Positions 36,044-47,679 of a stretch of DNA of 64,000 nucleotides are shown here, in pieces (position 1 is the first letter of the stretch; each line of letters begins with the position of its first letter). The DNA lies in the NCBI RefSeq assembly GCF_030323145.1, contig NZ_CP100470.1, positions 2,645,001-2,709,000 of the forward strand, given 5' to 3'. A program made the position numbers and the translations under genes. Under the pieces are notes generated by a model. That model was not told the DNA's origin, made no database searches, and saw nothing but the letters and a program-made list of their open reading frames with translations. Origin of the DNA: Mesorhizobium sp. C432A. GTDB lineage: Bacteria > Pseudomonadota > Alphaproteobacteria > Rhizobiales > Rhizobiaceae.

Positions 36044-36501
36044 GCGCCGGTCTCGCGGGTCAAGAACATGACAGTGTTCTCAAGTTCGAAGACGCTTTCA
36101 CCGCGCTGGTTGAACAGTTCGCTGCGCAAGGTGACGAGGCCGAGCTGAGGCCTGGATTTCGACAGGCGCCTGGCAAGCACGCTGGTGCTGCCGGCCAGTG
36201 TGTCGCCGGCCAGCACCGGCTTCTTCCATTTGACCTGGTCGATGCCGGGCGCGCCTTGCGCGGTCGAGTCGAGCAGGAAGGCGTCGCACAGCATGCGCAT
36301 GAAGATCGCGCAGGTGTGCCAGCCGGAGGCGGCCAAGCCGCCAAGGATGCTGGCCTTGCCGGCGGCTTCGTCGAGATGCATCGGCTGCGGGTCGAATTCG
36401 GTGGCGAATTCGATGATTTCGGCCGCACTCACCTGCTTGGCGCCGAGGTCGATCGATGCGCCCTCGGTGAAATCCTCGTAGGCCCAGCTTTTTGCGGTCA
36501 T
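36040..36501 (-). CDS. MaoC-like hot-dog dehydratase (paralogue)
   Basis: A 153-residue paralogue of the next gene, with SAAEIIEFATEFDPQPMHLDEAAGKASILGGLAASGWHT. The DPQPMH and SGWHT motifs are shared. Because two MaoC proteins are encoded in tandem with a 4-bp overlap, a heterodimeric enzyme is plausible. It is first in the pair and followed on the same strand by nothing else. Confidence 0.88.
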   Translation of the reverse strand: MTAKSWAYEDFTEGASIDLGAKQVSAAEIIEFATEFDPQPMHLDEAAGKASILGGLAASGWHTCAIFMRMLCDAFLLDSTAQGAPGIDQVKWKKPVLAGDTLAGSTSVLARRLSKSRPQLGLVTLRSELFNQRGESVFELENTVMFLTRETGA

Positions 36502-36579
36502 GATCCCAATCCGGTTGTACGATTACCGGGCATCCGGATGCCGTCCGGGCGGCGTTTGGTCAAGCGAATTCTATTGGGC

Positions 36580-37554
36580 CTACAACCAGCCGCGGCGGCG
36601 GAAATACCAGAACGGCAGGATCGCCGACAGGATCATCAGGCCGATGGCGAAGGGATAGCCGAGCTCCCATTTCAGCTCCGGGATGACGTCGAAATTCATG
36701 CCGTAGATCGAAGCCACCAGCGTCGGCGGCAGGAAGATGACGGCGGCGACCGAGAAGATCTTGATGATGGCGTTCTGCTCGATCGAGATCATGCCGAGCG
36801 TCGCGTCGAGCAGGAACGAGATCTTCTGCGACAGGAAGGTGGCATGGTCGGCGAGCGACAGCACGTCGCGCGATACGGTCTTGATGCGGGCGCGGACGTC
36901 CTTGCTCATCTTGATCTGGGTCGCGACGTGGGCAAGGAAGCCGGTGAGGCGCTGCAACGAGATCAGGCTGTCACGGATCGAGGAGGCGATGTCCTCCTTG
37001 CGGCCGATGGCCTTGAGCAGTTCCTGGAAGTCGCGATTGCGCTTGTTCACCTTGGTCGACCGCGCCTCGAAGATGTCGCGCGAGATCGTCTCGATGTCAC
37101 GGCCGGCGCGTTCGAGAATATCGGCTAGGCGATCGACGATCGCCTCCAGCAGGCCGATCAGGATGGTGTTGCCGGTGGTGCAGCCTGTCGCCACCTTCTC
37201 GGCGCGCAGGGGAAAGGTCTTGAACGCCTTCGGCTCATGATAGCGGATGGTGACCAGTCTCGGGCCGGCAAGCACAAAGGTAACCGGTGACATCAAGGGA
37301 TCATCGATTTCGGTCTGCGCCGGCAAGGTGGCGGTCATGAAGTAGGCGCCGTCCTCGATGTAGAGGCGGCTCGAAATCTCGATCTCCTCCATCTCCTCGC
37401 GCGTCGGGATGGCAACGCCGAGCCAGGTCTCGATCGCTGTTTCTTCTTCCTTGGTCGGGTTGAGAAGGTCGGCCCAGACGACCTGATCGCCATTGGCCAC
37501 GAGATCGTCGGCGAGGCGCAGGCGATCATTGTCGACGACGAAGGCCTTGATCAT
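36580..37554 (-). CDS. corA: CorA-family magnesium/cobalt transporter
   Basis: A 324-residue ion channel. A long N-terminal cytoplasmic domain precedes two C-terminal helices; the pore signature YGMN is in LVASIYGMNFDVIPELKWELG, and the protein ends in a basic tail FWYFRRRGWL that should sit in the cytoplasm. It forms pentamers that take up Mg2+. Length and topology are typical. Co2+ or Ni2+ use cannot be excluded. Confidence 0.9.
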   Translation of the reverse strand: MIKAFVVDNDRLRLADDLVANGDQVVWADLLNPTKEEETAIETWLGVAIPTREEMEEIEISSRLYIEDGAYFMTATLPAQTEIDDPLMSPVTFVLAGPRLVTIRYHEPKAFKTFPLRAEKVATGCTTGNTILIGLLEAIVDRLADILERAGRDIETISRDIFEARSTKVNKRNRDFQELLKAIGRKEDIASSIRDSLISLQRLTGFLAHVATQIKMSKDVRARIKTVSRDVLSLADHATFLSQKISFLLDATLGMISIEQNAIIKIFSVAAVIFLPPTLVASIYGMNFDVIPELKWELGYPFAIGLMILSAILPFWYFRRRGWL

Positions 37555-37873
37555 CGCCGAATCTCCCTTGCCGGATTAAAGGGTGCGTTCAGATTGACGC
37601 GTCGTGTAGGACTGCACGGTTCTTCGTCGCGTGCTCCGACCGTGCGCCTGCCGCTTAAACTTATGAGGTGACAAAATCAAGACAGGCGACCGAACTGAGA
37701 GATGGCCTCCGGCCGGTTAGAAAATTCGTCGAAAGTGCCGCTGTTAGACTTGGTCTATCTCCACCAAGCTCGTCGTGGTACAGCCAGCCGGTTGTGAACA
37801 AATTCCTAGCAAATGTTTAGAACGACGTTTACAATGTCTATGCCACTCTTCCATCAACACGGAAGGTAAAGTG
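37555..37873. other. Intergenic region between corA and the DUF5131 gene, no gene seen
   Basis: Both flanking genes are transcribed away from it, so it holds two promoters. It becomes A/T-richer toward the DUF5131 gene (from ~37660). No ORF, RNA or strong repeat was recognised. Confidence 0.6.
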
Positions 37874-38626
37874 ATGGCCGAAACATCAATCGAATGGACA
37901 GATGCGACCTGGAACCCTGTCGCCGGCTGCACAATTCTTACTGCCGGATGCACAAATTGTTACGCGATGAGGATGGCTGCTCGGCTGGAAGCCATGGGAG
38001 TCGACAAATATGTGGGAGTGACACGCAAAAGCGGTGGCAAAGCGAAATGGACAGGCAAGATTAAGCTCGACCGCGCATCGATTTCCGTTCCGCAAGAATG
38101 GAAGAAGCCTAAGCGTGTCTTCGTAAACTCAATGTCTGATCTCTTCCACGCGGAAGTGCCAACTGCCTTCATCGCTGAGATATGGCAGGTCATGGCAGCA
38201 ACGCCTCGCCACACCTATCAAATTCTGACAAAGCGGCCAGATAGGATGTCGGAAGTACTTTCCTCCCCCGAGTTCAATGTGCTTCCAAACGTCTGGCTCG
38301 GCACCAGTGTTGAAGATAGTCGGGTGCTGTACAGGCTGGATGAACTCCGGGCGGTTCCTGCGGCCGTGAGATTTGTTTCATTCGAACCCCTGATCGGGTC
38401 TGTTGCCGGCGCCAATCTCAAAAGCATTCACTGGGCAATCGTCGGAGGCGAAAGCGGACCGCAGGCTAGGCCGCTAGATACCCGATGGGTGGACGAGATT
38501 TTCGACCAATGCACCGATGCCGACACGGCGTTCTTCTTCAAACAGTGGGGCGGCAAGAACAAGAAGATAACAGGTCGCACCTATCGTGATCGGCTTTGGG
38601 ACGATCTTCCCGATTTGAGAATATGA
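37874..38626 (+). CDS. DUF5131 / phage Gp37-Gp68 family three-Cys protein
   Basis: A 250-residue protein of the phage Gp37/Gp68 (DUF5131) family. Three cysteines at C19, C26 and C29 (GCTILTAGCTNC) form the C-x6-C-x2-C cluster that names the three-Cys motif family, preceded by SIEWTDATWNPVAG; such clusters resemble radical-SAM iron-sulfur sites, but that is unproven here. Other family motifs: VFVNSMSDLFH, TKRPDRM, NVWLGTSVEDSR, IVGGESGPQARPL. Start from an ATG after GGAAGGTAAAGTG. The 3' end overlaps tcmP by 46 bp. Codons and composition are A/T-richer than neighbours, suggesting transfer. Confidence 0.88.
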   Translation: MAETSIEWTDATWNPVAGCTILTAGCTNCYAMRMAARLEAMGVDKYVGVTRKSGGKAKWTGKIKLDRASISVPQEWKKPKRVFVNSMSDLFHAEVPTAFIAEIWQVMAATPRHTYQILTKRPDRMSEVLSSPEFNVLPNVWLGTSVEDSRVLYRLDELRAVPAAVRFVSFEPLIGSVAGANLKSIHWAIVGGESGPQARPLDTRWVDEIFDQCTDADTAFFFKQWGGKNKKITGRTYRDRLWDDLPDLRI

Positions 38627-39498
38627 GAGGCCATCTTTGTCGCTAGTGCGACTGCGGCCGGACTCGTGTTTGACACGGCGAAAAAGAGTGAAGCCAGTGG
38701 CGCGCCCCCTTTATGATGAAGGCGAACTGGCTCCAAAACAGCCCCTTTGAACACTGTGCGCAGGCGCTCCTTCACGTAGGATTCGATAGCGTTCACATCC
38801 GCCCGCCGAACTGCTTGCCCCTTCGTTTCGAATAGGTCTTGGCGCGCACTTTCGTGACCATACCAACGCTCCCGCCAGTCAGTTGCCCCTAGAACGCGAT
38901 CCAGACTTGCCTGCTTGCTCGGATCGAGCTTTGCCGGATCATGGGGAGCGTTTCGGTACAGACCTGACAACGGAAAGAAATACCAACAGTCCAAGGCTTC
39001 CGTTGCTGCGATGGCTTTTACCGTCTCCCATGAAACTTCCATGCCATAGGGATCGAGGAAGACAACGCCACGAATCCCACGGCCGACGGTCTCCGCTCCG
39101 CGCCAATTTGTGCGCTTGCAAAGGCGTTGGACAAGATCGTTGGCGTCCCCGTTTCGAACAATTATCTTGCGATTGGGATACTCAGAGATCAGTTCACCGA
39201 GTTGCGCAAAACGGGAATTATCCCGTTCGATCAGCACGATAGAATGCATCGGCGGGTCGACTTCGATTGCAATCCTAGCCGACCCCTGAGTGGTTACCTC
39301 TTCTGGTTCTGCCATTTCTGAACCGAAGAGAGGAAGACCGGGGCGGACTTCCGTACGAGTCCCGGAGCCGGCAAAAGCGTCGATATAAATGCAAGCGAAT
39401 TCCTGGTCGCGCAGAGCGATAGCAAAGGCTCGGAGATATTCCTGTAAGCAACGAAGCTTCTTAGGGGTGTCTGGCCCCCCAAAGACGTGTGTTACCAT
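38581..39498 (-). CDS. tcmP: Three-Cys-motif partner protein TcmP
   Basis: A 305-residue protein of the TcmP family, defined by linkage to the three-Cys protein. It has a class I SAM-methyltransferase-like core: motif I DAFAGSGT (residues 40-47), an acidic strand end LIERD (~89-93), NGDAND (~116-121) and DPYG at 149-152, close to the DPPY/NPPY motif of nucleic-acid amino methylases. The start at 39498 has GGAGG nine bases upstream; M at 39507 abuts the GGAGG. It converges on and overlaps the DUF5131 gene. Activity and role, possibly anti-phage, are inference. Confidence 0.85.
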   Translation of the reverse strand: MVTHVFGGPDTPKKLRCLQEYLRAFAIALRDQEFACIYIDAFAGSGTRTEVRPGLPLFGSEMAEPEEVTTQGSARIAIEVDPPMHSIVLIERDNSRFAQLGELISEYPNRKIIVRNGDANDLVQRLCKRTNWRGAETVGRGIRGVVFLDPYGMEVSWETVKAIAATEALDCWYFFPLSGLYRNAPHDPAKLDPSKQASLDRVLGATDWRERWYGHESARQDLFETKGQAVRRADVNAIESYVKERLRTVFKGAVLEPVRLHHKGGAPLASLFFAVSNTSPAAVALATKMASHILKSGRSSQSRSR

Positions 39499-39745
39499 CG
39501 TCGTCATCCTCCACCCTGGTACATCGATACGCACAATGAGTGGAGTGTCTAGGAGGAACTATGTCATAGCGATATTTTATTGCGCAATCGAGGCTGAGTG
39601 ATTTCGTCTACCCAGTTGTCGGCCGCCACAGCGCTGCGCTCTACAGTATCGAGGCCGCCACACCCTGCAATCTCGTACCTGCTGCGAGATTTAGGCGCCA
39701 GCCTTCTACATGGCCGCGCCGCCATGGGTGGCGTGCTACAAGAAA

Positions 39746-40849
39746 TCAGGTGTTGAACTTGAACAGCAGAACATCGCCGTCCTGGACGACATACTCCTTG
39801 CCTTCGTCGCGCGCCTTGCCGGCTTCCTTGGCCGCCACTTCGCCGCCCAGTGTGACGTAGTCGTTATAGGCGATGGTCTGGGCGCGGATGAAGCCGCGCT
39901 CGAAATCGGTGTGGATGACGCCGGCCGCCTGCGGGGCCTTGTCGCCCTTGTGGATCGTCCAGGCGCGCGTTTCCTTCGGCCCGGCGGTGAAATAGGTGAT
40001 GAGATGCAACAGATCGTAGCCGGCGCGGATGACCTTGTTGAGGCCAGGTTCGTCGAGGCCGAGCGAGGACAGGAACTCCATCTCTTCCTCGTCGGAGAGC
40101 TGGGCGACTTCGGCCTCGATCGCGGCTGAGATCACCACGGTGCCGGCGCCCTGCGCGGTCGCCATCTTTTCCACGGCCCTGGTGTGCTCGTTGCCGGTGG
40201 CGGCGTCGGCTTCGGCGACGTTGCATACATAGAGCACGGGGTGCGAGGTCAAGAGGTTCAGTCCCTGCAGGATGCGCAGGTCTTCCGCTGAAATGCCCTT
40301 GAGCAGGATGCGGGTCGGCTTGCCGGCCTGGAGGAGCTCGAGTGCTGCCTCCATCATCGGCAGCACGGTGGTTGCTTCCTTGTCCTTGCTGCCGGCGCGC
40401 TTGCGGATCTGCACGATGCGGCGCTCGAGGCTGTCGAGGTCGGCGAGCATCAGCTCGGTCTCGACCGTATCGGCGTCGGCGACAGGGTCGATCTTGCCCT
40501 CGACATGGGTGATGTCGTCATCCTCGAAACAGCGCAGCACATGCACGATGGCGTCGACCTCACGGATGTTGGCGAGGAACTGGTTGCCCAGCCCTTCGCC
40601 CTTGGAGGCGCCGCGCACCAGGCCGGCAATGTCGACGAAGGAGATGCGGGTCGGGATGATCTCTTTCGACTTGGCGATCGCGGCGATCTTCTGCAGCCGC
40701 GGATCGGGCACCGCCACCTCGCCGGTGTTCGGTTCGATGGTGCAGAACGGATAGTTGGCGGCCTGCGCCGCCGCCGTCCTGGTCAACGCGTTGAAAAGCG
40801 TCGACTTGCCGACGTTGGGCAAGCCAACGATGCCGCATTTGAAACCCAT
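39746..40849 (-). CDS. ychF: Redox-regulated GTPase/ATPase YchF (OLA1)
   Basis: A 367-residue ribosome-associated NTPase of the TRAFAC class. G1 is GLPNVGKST, with SFVDIAGLVRGASKGEGLGNQFLANIREVDAIVHVLRCF (G3 and switch), and LYVCNVAEAD replacing NKXD (the change that gives ATP preference). A TGS domain closes the protein (RAWTIHKGDKAPQAAGVIH). It lies next to pth, a common linkage. Role in translation stress, inferred from the family. Confidence 0.95.
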   Translation of the reverse strand: MGFKCGIVGLPNVGKSTLFNALTRTAAAQAANYPFCTIEPNTGEVAVPDPRLQKIAAIAKSKEIIPTRISFVDIAGLVRGASKGEGLGNQFLANIREVDAIVHVLRCFEDDDITHVEGKIDPVADADTVETELMLADLDSLERRIVQIRKRAGSKDKEATTVLPMMEAALELLQAGKPTRILLKGISAEDLRILQGLNLLTSHPVLYVCNVAEADAATGNEHTRAVEKMATAQGAGTVVISAAIEAEVAQLSDEEEMEFLSSLGLDEPGLNKVIRAGYDLLHLITYFTAGPKETRAWTIHKGDKAPQAAGVIHTDFERGFIRAQTIAYNDYVTLGGEVAAKEAGKARDEGKEYVVQDGDVLLFKFNT

Positions 40850-40944
40850 GTGTCCGGTCCTATCGGGAAACTAGAAATTTGATGAGGGCTATGGGCGATA
40901 GGGGTGAGCAACGTCAAGCCCCGCGGTCCCGATCCTATCGACGC

Positions 40945-41685
40945 TCAGTCCTTCTTGCCGAACAGTTTCTTCAGCATGGCGGCCATAGGGCCGCTTTCCG
41001 GCAGCTTGGCCGCCGCCTGCTGTGGCCGTGCCTGGCGGATGTGACTTTGAGCCTTTGGACCTTCAGCCTTCGGCGCCTTGGGCGGCGGCCGGTCGTCGTC
41101 GCTGGTCGGCACCAGCTTGTCACGCCAGGCCAGAGTAATGCGGTTCATGAAGGAACTGTCGTCGCCCTTGGCCAGCAGCCCGGCATCGTCGGCGATGGTG
41201 TCGAGCAGCACGTCCAGCCACTCGCGATCGGCCTTGGCGAAGTCGCCGAGAACATGGCCATGCACCATTTCCCGGACGCCGGGGTGTCCGACGCCGATGC
41301 GCACGCGGCGAAAATTCTTGCCGACATGCTGGTCGAGCGAGCGGATGCCGTTGTGGCCGCCGGCGCCGCCGCCGACCTTGACCCGCAATTTGCCGGCCGG
41401 CAGGTCGATCTCGTCGTAGAAGACGGTCAGCGCCTCGGGGCCGAGCTTGTAGAAGCGCAAGGCTTCGCCGATCGGCTGTCCCGACAGGTTCATGAAGGTC
41501 TGCGGTTTGATCAGGAGAATCTTTTCGCCGGCAATCGTGCCTTCGGCGATCAGGCCCTGGAACTTCTTCGACCAGGGCGAAAACGAATGGCGGCGGGCAA
41601 TTGCGTCCGCCGCCATGAAGCCGACATTGTGCCGGTTATCAGCGTATTTCGCGCCCGGATTGCCGAGGCCTGCAAAGACAAGCAT
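40945..41685 (-). CDS. pth: Peptidyl-tRNA hydrolase
   Basis: A 246-residue hydrolase that frees peptide from stalled peptidyl-tRNA. Family motifs: GLGNPGAKYADNRHNVGFMAAD (with the catalytic His in RHN) and KPQTFMNLSG, then GGHNGIRSLD. The C-terminal ~50 residues (DKLVPTSDDDRPPPKAPKAEG and on) are an alphaproteobacterial disordered extension. It lies directly downstream of rplY. Confidence 0.95.
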   Translation of the reverse strand: MLVFAGLGNPGAKYADNRHNVGFMAADAIARRHSFSPWSKKFQGLIAEGTIAGEKILLIKPQTFMNLSGQPIGEALRFYKLGPEALTVFYDEIDLPAGKLRVKVGGGAGGHNGIRSLDQHVGKNFRRVRIGVGHPGVREMVHGHVLGDFAKADREWLDVLLDTIADDAGLLAKGDDSSFMNRITLAWRDKLVPTSDDDRPPPKAPKAEGPKAQSHIRQARPQQAAAKLPESGPMAAMLKKLFGKKD

Positions 41686-41706
41686 CGTGAACTCCGGGCC
41701 CGAAAA

Positions 41707-42351
41707 TTACTTCTCTTCGGCAGCAGGAGCCGCCGCTTCGGGGGCTGCCGCTTCCGCCGTCTCTTCCGTCTCCGGCTTCATCGCCGAGGAGCCGGCAATT
41801 GTCGCGATGGTGAAGTCGCGATCGGAGATCACCGGCTTGACGCCGGCCGGCAAGGTAACCGCCGAGATGTGGATCGAATCGCCAATGTCGGCGCCGGTGA
41901 GATCGACGGTGATGAATTCCGGGATCGCATTGGCCGGGCAGTGGAACTCGACTTCGTGACGCACGATGTTGAGCACGCCGCCGCGCTTGATGCCGGGCGA
42001 CTTGTCTTCATTGATGAAGTGCACGGGCACGTCGACGTTGACCTCGGTGTCCTTGCCGATGCGCAGGAAGTCGACATGGACCGGGAAATCCTTGACCGGG
42101 TCGAGCTGGAAATCCTTGGGCAGAACCTGGATTTTCTTGCCGTCGACGTCGATCGTGGCGATCGTGGTCAAAAACCCGCCGCCATGGATTTTGTAGAAGA
42201 CGTCCTTGTAGTTCAGCGCAATCGCCAGGGGAGGCTGTCTGTCGCCGTAGATAACTGCAGGCACTTTACCGTTGCGGCGAACTGCACGGGCGGACCCCTT
42301 ACCGACCTGTTCGCGCGCTTCGGCCTTGAGCTCGTAAGTATCGTGGCTCAT
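41707..42351 (-). CDS. rplY: 50S ribosomal protein L25/general stress protein Ctc
   Basis: A 214-residue long-form L25 (Ctc type), binding 5S rRNA in the large subunit. The N-terminal L25 domain ([30 protein letters not shown]) is followed by the Ctc beta domain ([21 protein letters not shown]) and an Ala/Glu-rich tail. It leads an operon rplY-pth; the two genes are 21 bp apart. Confidence 0.95.
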   Translation of the reverse strand: MSHDTYELKAEAREQVGKGSARAVRRNGKVPAVIYGDRQPPLAIALNYKDVFYKIHGGGFLTTIATIDVDGKKIQVLPKDFQLDPVKDFPVHVDFLRIGKDTEVNVDVPVHFINEDKSPGIKRGGVLNIVRHEVEFHCPANAIPEFITVDLTGADIGDSIHISAVTLPAGVKPVISDRDFTIATIAGSSAMKPETEETAEAAAPEAAAPAAEEK

Positions 42352-42613
42352 GGCATTTCCTTTCGCGTTTTATGGAGCGTTTGCGGTGGCAGTGTGCCTG
42401 GACCGTAAACGTCGAAAGCCGCCAGGCCTGGATGTCCGAATGCCAGAAACCGCATACGCGGAGCTTTGTTCGGGATCACAAGGGAAGGCAGCCTTCCGCC
42501 GCGTTGCCTCCAAGGGTGTCTACGCGGGTGGCGGCTCTATAGCGGAAGGCGGGAAAGGGTGCAAGCCATGGCGGGCAAGGGCGGCCGATCCTGCGTTGGG
42601 CGCCGCATTGCGC

Positions 42614-43909
42614 TCAGGCCGGCAGGTCGGCGGGCGGATTTGATCCGTTTCCCTTGGCGCCACCCAGCGTGGACAGCGCGCTCAGCAGTTTCGTCCGGTC
42701 CTTGCCGATCATCAGCACGCCGCTGTCGGGCGCCAGCAGCGCCGAGAACGGAAGCATGGCAGCGCCGATCGAGGAGGCCTCAGGGCCGAATTGCCCCGAC
42801 ACGATCTCCGGCGCCACGATGCCGATTGCGCTGGCCTGGTTGAACTGGGTCTGCACCCTTGCCAGCAGTTCGAGATGGATCGGCCTGGGCAGGATCGAGT
42901 CGAGAACGATGGCCTCGATGTCGATGATGGAGGTGATGGCGATGATCGCCTCGACCAGCGCGCTCGCACAATCGTCGATCCATTCGAACAGCGGCACGCG
43001 CGCTTCGGGTGGCAACGGATCGAGTTCCCGCACACGATTGATCACCACGCCGCGCGACCTCAGGTGATTGACCAGCACATAGATCGAGGCGCGATGCAGC
43101 AGGCTCTGGTAGCGCGCAGGCTTCGCCGCCACCGAATCGAGGCTTGAGGGCGAGACCGGCAAGGGTCCGAGGGCAGCGCTGTTGCCATGCGGCCCGGTAT
43201 GGACCCTGCCGCCTTGCACAAGGCCGCCGCCGACAAAAGTGTCGATCGAGATGTGCATGAAATCGCGAAAGCGGGCGCCAGCGCCCTGAACAAGTTCGGC
43301 CAGCGCCGCCGACGTGGCGTCGTTTTCCACGAACACCGGCGTCTTCGCCGGCGTGGCAAAGCATGTCGTCAGGTCGATCGCCTCCCAGCGGCTGCCGAGA
43401 TCGTCGGGAAAGCCGAGTTCCTCGCTCCAGCCGCCGAGGAAATAGGGTGAGGCAATGCCGACGCCGACGATGCTGGCATCGCCAAGCCCATCCACCAGCT
43501 TTTCGAAGGTGGCCAGCGCCATGTTGCCGGCCTTCAGCACCAAATCAGGATCGGGGAAGCGGTATTCGTGCGACTCTCTTGCGCGGATTTCACCGGCGAA
43601 GTCGACCAGAACGGCTTCAAGCGCACGCCGGCCGATCTTGATGCCGACGCTGTAGATGCGCTCCGGCGTCAGCCGGTACAGCGTGGAGGGCGAACCGCGC
43701 TGCCCGAACCTTTTTCCCACTTGCTTTACGAATCCGGAAGATTCCAGGCCGTCGACGATGGCAGCGACGGCCGCCGGCGTCAGGCTTGCCGCGCGCGCCA
43801 GATCGGACTTGGAGGCTTCCTTGAGGCGACGGATGGCGTCGAGCACGAAACGCTCATTATAGTGCCGAACTTTGACAGAATTGCTGCCTTTCCCTGACAA
43901 AACCCGCAC
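42614..43909 (-). CDS. ROK family transcriptional regulator (NagC/XylR type)
   Basis: A ~431-residue repressor with an N-terminal winged helix (SNSVKVRHYNERFVLDAIRRLKEASKSDLARAASLTPAAVAAIVDGLE) and a ROK sugar-kinase-like domain (YSVGIKIGRRALEAVLVDFAGE, FVENDATSAALAEL, GGGLVQGGRVHTGPHGNSAALG). The GTG start at 43909 is tentative; TTG at 43900 is possible. The usual ROK zinc-binding Cys cluster (C-x-C-G-x-x-G-C-x-E) is missing. It is divergent from the sugar ABC operon and likely controls it. Confidence 0.85.
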   Translation of the reverse strand: MRVLSGKGSNSVKVRHYNERFVLDAIRRLKEASKSDLARAASLTPAAVAAIVDGLESSGFVKQVGKRFGQRGSPSTLYRLTPERIYSVGIKIGRRALEAVLVDFAGEIRARESHEYRFPDPDLVLKAGNMALATFEKLVDGLGDASIVGVGIASPYFLGGWSEELGFPDDLGSRWEAIDLTTCFATPAKTPVFVENDATSAALAELVQGAGARFRDFMHISIDTFVGGGLVQGGRVHTGPHGNSAALGPLPVSPSSLDSVAAKPARYQSLLHRASIYVLVNHLRSRGVVINRVRELDPLPPEARVPLFEWIDDCASALVEAIIAITSIIDIEAIVLDSILPRPIHLELLARVQTQFNQASAIGIVAPEIVSGQFGPEASSIGAAMLPFSALLAPDSGVLMIGKDRTKLLSALSTLGGAKGNGSNPPADLPA

Positions 43910-44085
43910 TCCCCAAATGTCCCGTTCCCGGCGCGAAGCCCGCAAACCACCTGCGGCCGAGCGCACCCTGCGGTGCCTATGTTGGCGGCGACAGTGCGCG
44001 ACGGAACCATGGAAGTCAATTTTGCCGTTGCGCCTTTGCACTATTTAATATAGCAAATTGAAAAAATAACGGTCAGGGAGGAGAC

Positions 44086-46643
<2,558 letters not shown>

Positions 46644-46647
<4 letters not shown>

Positions 46648-47633
46648 GAAAGTTTATCCGCTCGATCGACTTCTGGGATCTGCTGCTGGCGACCGCCTGC
46701 CTCGCCGTCTTTATCTATGCGGCGGCCTTCGTGCCGAATTTCGTTTCCGGCTTTAACCTTTCTCAGCTGGGGGCGAGCGCCTCGGAAAAGGCGTTGCTGA
46801 TCCTGCCGATGACGCTGCTCATCATCACCCGCGAGATCGACCTGTCGATCGCCTCGGTGCTGGCGTTGACATCCGTGATTTTTGGCCTGCTTGTCCAGGC
46901 CGGCGTGCCGACGCTGGCCGCCATTCCGCTGACGCTCGTCTTCGGCGGCCTGCTCGGCGCCTTCAACGGCTATCTGGTGTCGGGCCTCGGGTTGCAGTCG
47001 CTGGTGGTGACGCTCGGCACCATGGCGCTGTATCGGGGCATTGGCTACATCCTGCTCGGCACCGGTTCGGTCAACATATTGCCGCCGGCGGTTGTCGATT
47101 TCGGCATCAGCAATCTGCCGGGCACACAAATCCCGTGGACCATCGTGCCGTTCCTGCTGCTGGCGCCGATCTTCGCGGTGGTGCTGCAGAAGACGCCGAC
47201 CGGCAAGCGCATCTATGCGCTTGGCGGCAGCCCCGAAGTGGCGCGCTATTCCGGCATCGGCACGCGCCAAATGGTGCTGAAGCTTTTCGTCGTTTCGGGC
47301 CTCGTCGCGGCCATCGCCGGCATCGTCTACACCGCGCGCCTTTCCAACGCCCGCGCTAACAATGCGCTCGGCATGGAACTCGACGTCATCACCATCGTGC
47401 TGCTCGGCGGCGTCAGCGTCTTCGGTGGTAAGGGGCGGCTCACGGGGGTCATGCTGGCGCTGCTGTTGATCGCCATCATCCGCAATGTGCTGGCGCTCAA
47501 CCAGATCGGCGGCGACGCCCAAGGCATGATCATCGGCCTGCTCCTGATCGGCTCGCTGCTGGTCGGCAATTACTGGCGCTCCCTGGAGGAGCGGCTGTCA
47601 AGATCGCGCGTCCTGCGCGAAACCAAGGGGTGA
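46644..47633 (+). CDS. Sugar ABC transporter permease (RbsC family)
   Basis: A 329-residue inner-membrane permease with about ten helices, e.g. LLLATACLAVFIYAAAFV, and LDVITIVLLGGVSVFGGKGRL near the end, matching the RbsC/BPD_transp_2 family. ATG at 46644 overlaps the preceding stop (ATGA). Together with the permease half of the fused gene, it would form the membrane heterodimer. Transport substrate unknown. Confidence 0.92.
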
Positions 47634-47679
47634 TCTCGGGCCCCTTTCTTCAAGCCCGAATTCTGACGGAGGAGACACA

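Noticed and set aside
36529..36542. GGCATCCGGATGCC palindrome between the MaoC genes and corA
   Set aside because: Only 14 bp with no loop or T-run and in a GC-rich background; not enough to call a site.
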